The translations under genes and the position numbers were made by a program. A stretch of 64,000 nt of DNA from Lumbricus terrestris (lineage: Eukaryota > Annelida > Clitellata > Crassiclitellata > Lumbricidae), in contig OX457053.1 of assembly GCA_949752735.1 (NCBI GenBank), positions 29,845,563-29,909,562 on the forward strand, in the 5' to 3' direction. Each line of letters starts with the position of its first letter. Positions within the stretch are counted from its first letter, which is position 1. The notes under the pieces are model-generated. The model was not told where the DNA came from and made no database searches. It saw nothing but the letters and a program-made list of their open reading frames with translations. Of this stretch, positions 63,401 to 64,000 are shown in pieces.

Positions 63401-63886
63401 TCTGTTGCAGGCATTTTTTTTACCTGGGTGGGTTGCAAGCCCACCGCAGAACCCTCCTCCTTTATCCTGGCTTGGGACAGGCTCCTCAGACATCCTGAGA
63501 TACTCTGAGGCAGAGTTCACCTATGTCACAAATAAGTTTCTGCGAGCTAAAATTTGTAAACTGTTGTAGTATACTGTTCAGATCTGAAAAAAGAGCTTAG
63601 CTGCAATGCAATCAAGAATAGGATAATAAAGATGCACAGTTTTATTAAAACAATCTGAACAAAAAAGTTCATTTTTTACATTTCAAACATAACATCCTCG
63701 AGTCACGTTAAGAAAACAAATTCTTTCTTGACTTAGTGAATGATAAGCGAATAAAATACCGGCGTGGACAAGGTTTCTTTCACGCTTCATAGAATCCTTG
63801 TTGAGAAGTGGGCTAATGAAGAACTGAGCAAAGCGCTCGAGCGTTGCCTTGAAGTGAGGATGTTGTATTTCGAAGAAGAAGACCGT
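32385..63886 (-). CDS. NRDC: nardilysin (M16 metallopeptidase), 3' 28 exons; 5' end beyond window
   Basis: 28 exons on the minus strand total 2625 nt (874 codons plus TAA) in one consistent frame. They cover M16 from the segment just after the HxxEH motif (not in the window) to the C-terminus. Nardilysin-type landmarks in order: TVFFFEIQHPHFKATL; KPGHPMGKFTWG; NQYYLAQYMTLAVFSK; NNPAPCF with APFDTPNF; LTHLIGHEGEGSLL; VFQYLNMLRAEGPKR; FFLPRPNVYIASDFTLK; FVEGLIQGNVTGE; MNMEEPSFNRLR and LGYHVQV; EVDRHWAEIIRQTY; RKLSVQVIGHP. FVEGLxQGNVT and DFTLK with YPIKN match nardilysin better than insulin-degrading enzyme. The family cleaves at dibasic sites and acts in the cytosol, nucleus and at the cell surface, promoting shedding of membrane proteins. 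The glutamate expected as third zinc ligand is present (RERNLVHAE, seven residues after the first Glu). The acidic N-terminal insert typical of nardilysin would lie outside the window. Confidence 0.94.
32617..32848 (-). mobile_element. tRNA-derived SINE, family S copy
   Basis: tatagcgcccttcaagctct tail first; B-box complement gatcgaacctgg is mutated. Lies 68 bp upstream of the last nardilysin exon. Confidence 0.85.
33431..33640 (-). mobile_element. tRNA-derived SINE, family S copy (near consensus)
   Basis: Complete reverse-orientation copy with ggattcgaacctgcaaccct (B box complement) and actacaccaccgtgccccac (A box end). Confidence 0.9.
33929..34024 (-). CDS. NRDC: nardilysin exon
   Basis: Phase 0-0, 32 codons: IEELKTITMTEFKNWSKEKL to RKLSVQ. 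The acceptor is bordered directly by an AATTGCAATT-type minisatellite. Confidence 0.93.
34025..34305. repeat. AATTGCAATT-type minisatellite next to a nardilysin acceptor
   Basis: Degenerate 6-bp units (attgca, attgta, attgaa) in about 60-66-bp higher-order units with aatcgcatctg markers. Begins at the acceptor of exon 33929-34024. Confidence 0.92.
35060..35370. repeat. 35-bp tandem repeat with TGACGTCA
   Basis: Units AGAAAGTAGATATTGAACAG + cttcactttgacgtc. Four TGACGTCA palindromes at 35096, 35131, 35166 and 35201; outer units have decayed (ttgaggtca). Confidence 0.92.
35428..35544 (-). CDS. NRDC: nardilysin exon
   Basis: Phase 0-0: VESTINGKDGKDTNLSDEVD to FNRDDKE. EVDRHWxEI with a Y.F.R tail fits the family. 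Donor GTACGT. Confidence 0.94.
35596..35697 (+). mobile_element. partial tRNA-derived SINE, family S
   Basis: ggttcggtgccttaattgg ... ggttcgaatctacctcaagt; 3' body lost. Confidence 0.7.
36270..36363 (-). CDS. NRDC: nardilysin exon
   Basis: Phase 2-0: IEYLDHMMEQFLKYYDATFV to DEFDEF; donor GTGAGT. Confidence 0.9.
36513..36690 (+). mobile_element. tRNA-derived SINE, family S copy
   Basis: gtggtgtggtgggtatgttc and ggttcgagaaaacctcaagc; the 3' tail is rearranged. Confidence 0.8.
37237..37373 (-). CDS. NRDC: nardilysin exon
   Basis: Phase 0-2: MNMEEPSFNRLRSQQELGYH to SQASRF. EEPxFxxLRxxxxLGYxV is the most conserved C-terminal motif of the group. Donor GTAAGT. Confidence 0.96.
37500..38195. repeat. 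(ATGA)n microsatellite, about 700 bp
   Basis: ATGA units with regular GATGAATGATAAATGAATGA higher-order units. Begins just after agcgctaaataaactccg, a LINE-tail-like sequence, and ends next to the donor of exon 38200-38343. Confidence 0.96.
38200..38343 (-). CDS. NRDC: nardilysin exon
   Basis: Phase 0-0, 48 codons: TQVTKLPGGCSTYLLSNINR to MLNELVV; donor GTAAGT lies a few bases from the ATGA microsatellite. Confidence 0.93.
38735..38905 (+). mobile_element. tRNA-derived SINE, family S, B box deleted
   Basis: gtggggcatggtggtgtagt head is joined directly to cgagtccttcactcgcaact; about 50 bp with the B box are missing. Confidence 0.85.
38953..39030 (-). CDS. NRDC: nardilysin exon
   Basis: Phase 0-0: EALALENYLIDRLNITPADN to LAE; donor GTGAGT. 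Confidence 0.9.
39660..39819 (-). CDS. NRDC: nardilysin exon
   Basis: Phase 2-0: ELKQSILLTKYNPTMLKRRC to FVEGLIQGNVTGE. The FVEGLxQGNVT signature separates nardilysin from IDE. Donor GTAAGG next to an AAT repeat. Confidence 0.95.
40300..41506 (-). mobile_element. LINE RT C-terminal fragment invaded by a minisatellite
   Basis: On the minus strand, EELCDSSFPGQGRHALRSST leads into the repeat at 40492-41436. After it come QNHAFSVVGIMVWNGLPLSL and the tail with (ATGA)n. The two parts are the adjacent LRSxxxxLLVPxART and RAFSxxGPxxWNxLP regions of the RT C-terminus. Confidence 0.8.
40492..41436. repeat. 28/29-bp minisatellite, about 33 copies
   Basis: Unit GAGCAGCTCGTGCTTGGGAA + tgaggtaa, with a frequent extra G (29 bp). 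Nested in the LINE fragment. Predicted frames are artefacts. Confidence 0.96.
41607..41734 (-). CDS. NRDC: nardilysin exon
   Basis: Phase 0-2: DLFVALVDRIAAFELTAQLF to LHPEKLS; acceptor acttgcag, donor GTAATC. Confidence 0.94.
41776..41980 (+). mobile_element. tRNA-derived SINE, family S copy
   Basis: acggtggtgtagcggtgggt, decayed B box (aggttcaaaatcg), and ttgaatggctgctatagc tail. Confidence 0.82.
42069..42300. repeat. 31-bp tandem array of the MITE core
   Basis: Five units of gatgaccaaaaaaaggtcgt + cagaaattttg. It lies close to the nardilysin exon at 42331-42397 and is probably a MITE interior that expanded; ends not identified. Confidence 0.85.
42331..42397 (-). CDS. NRDC: nardilysin exon
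   Basis: Phase 2-0: YRFYSYDRGMTIRFSGFSDT; donor GTGAGA. Confidence 0.9.
42398..43902 (-). other. nardilysin intron, little structure
   Basis: Contains a LINE tail (42705-42775: gggagcgcgtctgagtaggt then gaatgaa) and a short AAT repeat. Nothing else supportable in 42840-43900. Confidence 0.6.
43903..43986 (-). CDS. NRDC: nardilysin exon
   Basis: Phase 2-2: MCLTDMYVIILKHLVSVDGY to MAHL; donor GTAAGT. Confidence 0.9.
44664..44825 (+). mobile_element. SINE-like repeat, family S3 copy 1
   Basis: agcttaatggtaacactgct ... gcaggttcaatgcc ... gcgacttaaaataagcaata. A second copy is at 48358-48570. Confidence 0.55.
44985..45185. repeat. 21-bp tandem repeat
   Basis: About nine units of CAATGTCAACTGTACACTYA with cacaactga variants, about 100 bp before a nardilysin exon at 45288. 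Confidence 0.93.
45288..45339 (-). CDS. NRDC: nardilysin exon
   Basis: 52 nt, phase 1-2: YINFSLRSALTERSPT. The frame is fixed by the neighbouring split codons. Donor GTAAGT. Confidence 0.88.
45515..46265. repeat. 15-bp tandem repeat, about 50 copies
   Basis: Unit TTCAATTCACATAAC with few variants. 15 bp is divisible by three, so an open frame of IHITS repeats results; it is not a gene. Confidence 0.96.
46370..46790 (+). mobile_element. LINE RT C-terminus and GATTAC-type tail
   Basis: The frame VYAAPAVWNRVPKDLRLSP matches the AAPxVWNxLPxxLR motif of CR1/L2-like LINEs. A decayed region and the tail gtgaataagcaggt ... cttttgtgggtgttgagaaa follow. Confidence 0.75.
46858..46933 (-). CDS. NRDC: nardilysin exon
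   Basis: Phase 0-1: LEEPISSKAVGRLWYRPDTD to CVPK. The LWY...PK motif is typical of this group. Donor GTGAGA. Confidence 0.92.
48045..48088 (-). CDS. NRDC: nardilysin exon
   Basis: 44 nt, phase 1-0: SDFTLKTTDYPIKN; donor GTGAGT. Confidence 0.88.
48261..48310. mobile_element. fragment of a family A MITE
   Basis: ccatcataaattcctggcta + cgccactg right end only. Confidence 0.65.
48358..48570 (+). mobile_element. SINE-like repeat, family S3 copy 2
   Basis: agatggttgaacagtaacac ... cgcaggttcaatgccc ... gtaggacagatg; shares order with 44664-44825. Confidence 0.55.
48781..49179. mobile_element. hAT-like MITE, family F
   Basis: CAGGGCTGAAAGTGAA ... accactttcagctctg with perfect 8-bp duplication CTTCTATT. 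Interior has several GATGAC/GTCATCAG core copies. Confidence 0.9.
49391..49441 (-). CDS. NRDC: nardilysin exon
   Basis: 51 nt, phase 1-1: CGRSPDFFLPRPNVYI; donor GTATGG. Confidence 0.88.
   Translation of the reverse strand: MVEGRQISSCQDQMST
49556..49735 (+). mobile_element. tRNA-derived SINE, family S copy
   Basis: gtggtgcaggagtatgttcg and gcaggttcgaatacggaccc (short deletion after B box), tail ggcgcctctgagtagcaatc. Confidence 0.82.
50121..50153 (-). CDS. NRDC: nardilysin micro-exon (33 nt)
   Basis: Only 33 nt, phase 1-1, encoding IPLQCLQLWS after a split Asp. Acceptor gtttcag, donor GTGAGT. Without it the protein would be about 11 residues short between the YYQTRYYVQ and SPDFFLP segments compared with the family. 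Confidence 0.8.
50406..50665. mobile_element. hAT-like MITE, family A copy 4
   Basis: CAGTGGCATAGACAAGG ... ctggctacaccactg; flanks ttcacgtg/ttcacgta match 7 of 8. Confidence 0.9.
50785..50917 (-). CDS. NRDC: nardilysin exon
   Basis: Phase 0-1: LIKSCLDKLLPGQMNLALWS to YYQTRYYVQ; donor GTAGTA. Confidence 0.92.
51060..52120. repeat. (AATC)n array with 20-40-bp higher-order units
   Basis: Blocks of (TCAA)n separated by AACATAYGTT spacers. A block with an inverted repeat (caaaagttttgattgactgattgat) occurs at about 51067, 51717 and 51866. Asn/Gln/Ser frames are artefacts. Confidence 0.95.
52512..52776. mobile_element. MITE-like element, family G copy 1
   Basis: Contains GATGACTAAAAATGGTCGTC and ends ttctgagtacagccctgg. 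The left end is unclear. Confidence 0.5.
52780..52990 (-). mobile_element. LINE 3' fragment
   Basis: In complement, a decayed FGPSLWNAL motif (ctttggtccttctctttgga) followed by agagcgcctctgaacagttc tail. Confidence 0.55.
53336..53440 (-). CDS. NRDC: nardilysin exon
   Basis: Phase 0-0, 35 codons: PDPQEYVRQLSIDMHKYLAK to KEYDEQ; acceptor tgtag, donor GTTCTC (weak). Confidence 0.92.
53579..53748 (-). mobile_element. tRNA-derived SINE, family S, 5'-truncated
   Basis: ttatagcaccccttcaagct tail to ggtggattcaaaccttcaac; head missing. Confidence 0.8.
54288..54362 (-). mobile_element. LINE 3' tail (GATTAC type)
   Basis: agtaatcgtaatcgcaacat ... ccagcttattcacaggcgct. Confidence 0.5.
54668..54781 (-). 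CDS. NRDC: nardilysin exon
   Basis: Phase 0-0, 38 codons: VVNLVFQYLNMLRAEGPKRS to EFAWMEQ; donor GTAAGG. Confidence 0.95.
55386..55596 (+). mobile_element. tRNA-derived SINE, family S copy
   Basis: gtgcagtgatgtagcgggta, B box GGTTCGAATCC, tail gggagtgcctctgagcagag. Confidence 0.88.
55979..56130. mobile_element. MITE-like element, family G copy 2
   Basis: CCAGGGCTGCAG ... gactacagccctgg ends, with repeated gagtacacgct inside; no clear duplication. Confidence 0.5.
56197..56317 (-). CDS. NRDC: nardilysin exon with GC donor
   Basis: Encodes NWARRIRCGNTETSQEHNST to LTDDGLKNFIE; phase 2-0. The 3' end is GAG|GCAAGT: no GT is available, so the intron is GC-AG with an otherwise perfect donor consensus. 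Confidence 0.9.
56467..56585 (+). repeat. short interspersed repeat M (copy 5)
   Basis: ggtggtatttgcagtttaat ... ctttatccaggcttgggact ... cagtggtggagtt, CTGACTGCA on both sides. Confidence 0.6.
57060..57137 (-). CDS. NRDC: nardilysin exon
   Basis: Encodes KRPLNYLTHLIGHEGEGSLL to LLRK; phase 2-2. The GHEGxGS segment is a hallmark of the IDE/nardilysin group. Confidence 0.94.
57545..57740 (+). mobile_element. LINE RT C-terminal fragment
   Basis: Frame RAFSCIAPSYWNSLPLTT then a decayed FKxxLKxHLF-like end (FSKPIEVPLV) and gctatataaatg tail. Confidence 0.75.
57838..57980. repeat. 18-bp tandem repeat
   Basis: About eight units of CTTTCTGACTCGCACCTC. Confidence 0.93.
58540..58780 (+). mobile_element. 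LINE RT C-terminal fragment with (GAAT)n tail
   Basis: NHAFLVVGPSTWNGLPL in one frame, then, after frameshift, GAPLSSPLEEATYKC in the tail and a GAAT repeat. Confidence 0.75.
58841..58910 (-). CDS. NRDC: nardilysin exon
   Basis: Encodes IPVENVRQLQLTWALDSQL to NY; phase 1-2; acceptor ttctgtgcag, donor GTGAAG. TWAL is characteristic of the nardilysin branch here. Confidence 0.9.
59222..59516. mobile_element. hAT-like MITE, family H
   Basis: CAAGGCGGTAGCCAGG ... cagctacggccgtg; flanks ctggtgag/ctggcgag match 7 of 8. Interior TTAGTCATCCGG core arms. Confidence 0.8.
59821..59860 (-). CDS. NRDC: nardilysin micro-exon (40 nt)
   Basis: Encodes APFDTPNFRRMYR; phase 0-1; acceptor aattgtag, donor GTATGT. 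It fills exactly the expected gap between NNPAPCF and IPVENVRQL. Confidence 0.88.
59930..60435. repeat. ATAATATAATGACATGGCAG low-complexity tandem repeat
   Basis: 500 bp of (ATAAT)n broken by GACATGGCAGAAT-type units. Confidence 0.92.
60652..60685 (-). CDS. NRDC: nardilysin micro-exon (34 nt)
   Basis: Encodes NNPAPCFTHFG after the split Asn; phase 2-0; acceptor tttttcag, donor GTAAGC. Invisible to length-based gene finding but required by the frame. Confidence 0.85.
60762..60966 (+). mobile_element. tRNA-derived SINE, family S copy
   Basis: cgtggggtgcggtggtgtag head, gtttcgaatccaactcaagc, tail ending at MITE E. Confidence 0.88.
60986..61146. mobile_element. hAT-like MITE, family E
   Basis: CAGGGGCGGATTCAGG ... 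gtatccgcccttg, 161 bp, perfect 8-bp duplication CACACATA, inserted in a CATA microsatellite (to 61226). Confidence 0.9.
61659..61838. mobile_element. hAT-like MITE, family K copy 3
   Basis: CAGGGCTTAAAGTGTGGC ... cacactttaagcactg with perfect 8-bp duplication TGCCCCAT. Confidence 0.92.
61957..62014 (-). CDS. NRDC: nardilysin exon
   Basis: 58-nt exon encoding SLDNLESWVKELFAGVPT; phase 1-2; donor GTGAGT. Confidence 0.9.
62381..62503 (-). CDS. NRDC: nardilysin exon
   Basis: Encodes NSTTLQTIPEKNGVDVHKAL to YMTLAVFSK; phase 1-1. Donor GTTTGT is weak but the frame continues exactly into the next exon. Confidence 0.93.
63012..63107 (-). CDS. NRDC: nardilysin exon
   Basis: Begins with the split Glu of the expected third zinc ligand and encodes WAMDVHTERFRFEQLL and KPGHPMGKFTW; phase 1-1, donor GTAAGT. 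GHPMGKF is a conserved M16 segment. Confidence 0.93.
63760..63886 (-). CDS. NRDC: nardilysin exon (window exon 1)
   Basis: Encodes TVFFFEIQHPHFKATLERFA to RNLVHA; phase 0 in, 1 out. Acceptor ctctag, donor GTATTT. This is the region following the zinc-binding helix in M16 proteins; the RE glutamate and the split-codon glutamate flank the third ligand position. Confidence 0.9.
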
Positions 63887-63967
63887 CTAGAGCACAATGT
63901 TCAAAACAACGCATTAAATCCAACAGCTCTAGGTGATAACTCGTCAATGTTTGTTTGCATGTGCATT

Positions 63968-64000
63968 TGTTATAGCGCACCTTCAAGATTTCTACTCAGA
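63968..64000 (-). mobile_element. start of a tRNA-derived SINE, family S, cut by window end
   Basis: ttgttatagcgcaccttcaa + gatttctactcaga is the tail end of the family in reverse orientation. Confidence 0.75.

Overview
The window is nuclear DNA from an animal. It holds many short exons with GT-AG introns, two multi-exon genes that read toward each other, tRNA-derived SINEs, LINE 3' ends, many non-autonomous DNA transposons and very large amounts of simple and tandem repeats. The protease-inhibitor gene and the abundant TAGGCCTA-type motifs suggest a marine invertebrate, perhaps a deuterostome. That placement is inference with low confidence.

Positions 1-1300 hold a DNA-transposon-like inverted-repeat element and a TATG microsatellite. 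Positions 1340-27887 (+) carry a 13-exon gene whose exon phases all join to one open frame of 1171 codons. It encodes a secreted-type N-terminus, two Kunitz domains, 21 antistasin-like repeats, three FOLN-like cysteine modules, a membrane-proximal domain, one transmembrane helix and a short basic tail. Domains come in the order Kunitz, antistasin array, FOLN-like module, twice, then a reduced third copy without Kunitz. It looks like a cell-surface, multi-headed serine-protease inhibitor. Its introns hold a 1.6-kb CTA/CTG tract, a polypurine-polypyrimidine tract, a 20-bp minisatellite, a tandem array with TGACGTCA palindromes, a 66/67-bp satellite and a 1-kb ACC tract.

Positions 27888-32384 are intergenic between the two 3' ends, with several hAT-type MITEs and microsatellites. 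Positions 32385-63886 (-) carry 28 exons of a nardilysin-type M16 metallopeptidase: 874 codons plus stop, including the C-terminus. The 5' exons, with the HxxEH zinc motif, lie beyond the window end. All exon phases agree, one intron is GC-AG, and several exons are very small (33-52 bp). Its introns are full of SINEs, MITEs and minisatellites, one of which grew inside a LINE reverse-transcriptase fragment.

The two genes have no evident shared pathway beyond both touching extracellular or secretory proteolysis. The most unusual features are the composite inhibitor architecture and a swarm of hAT-like MITEs that have different ends but share one internal hairpin-like core.
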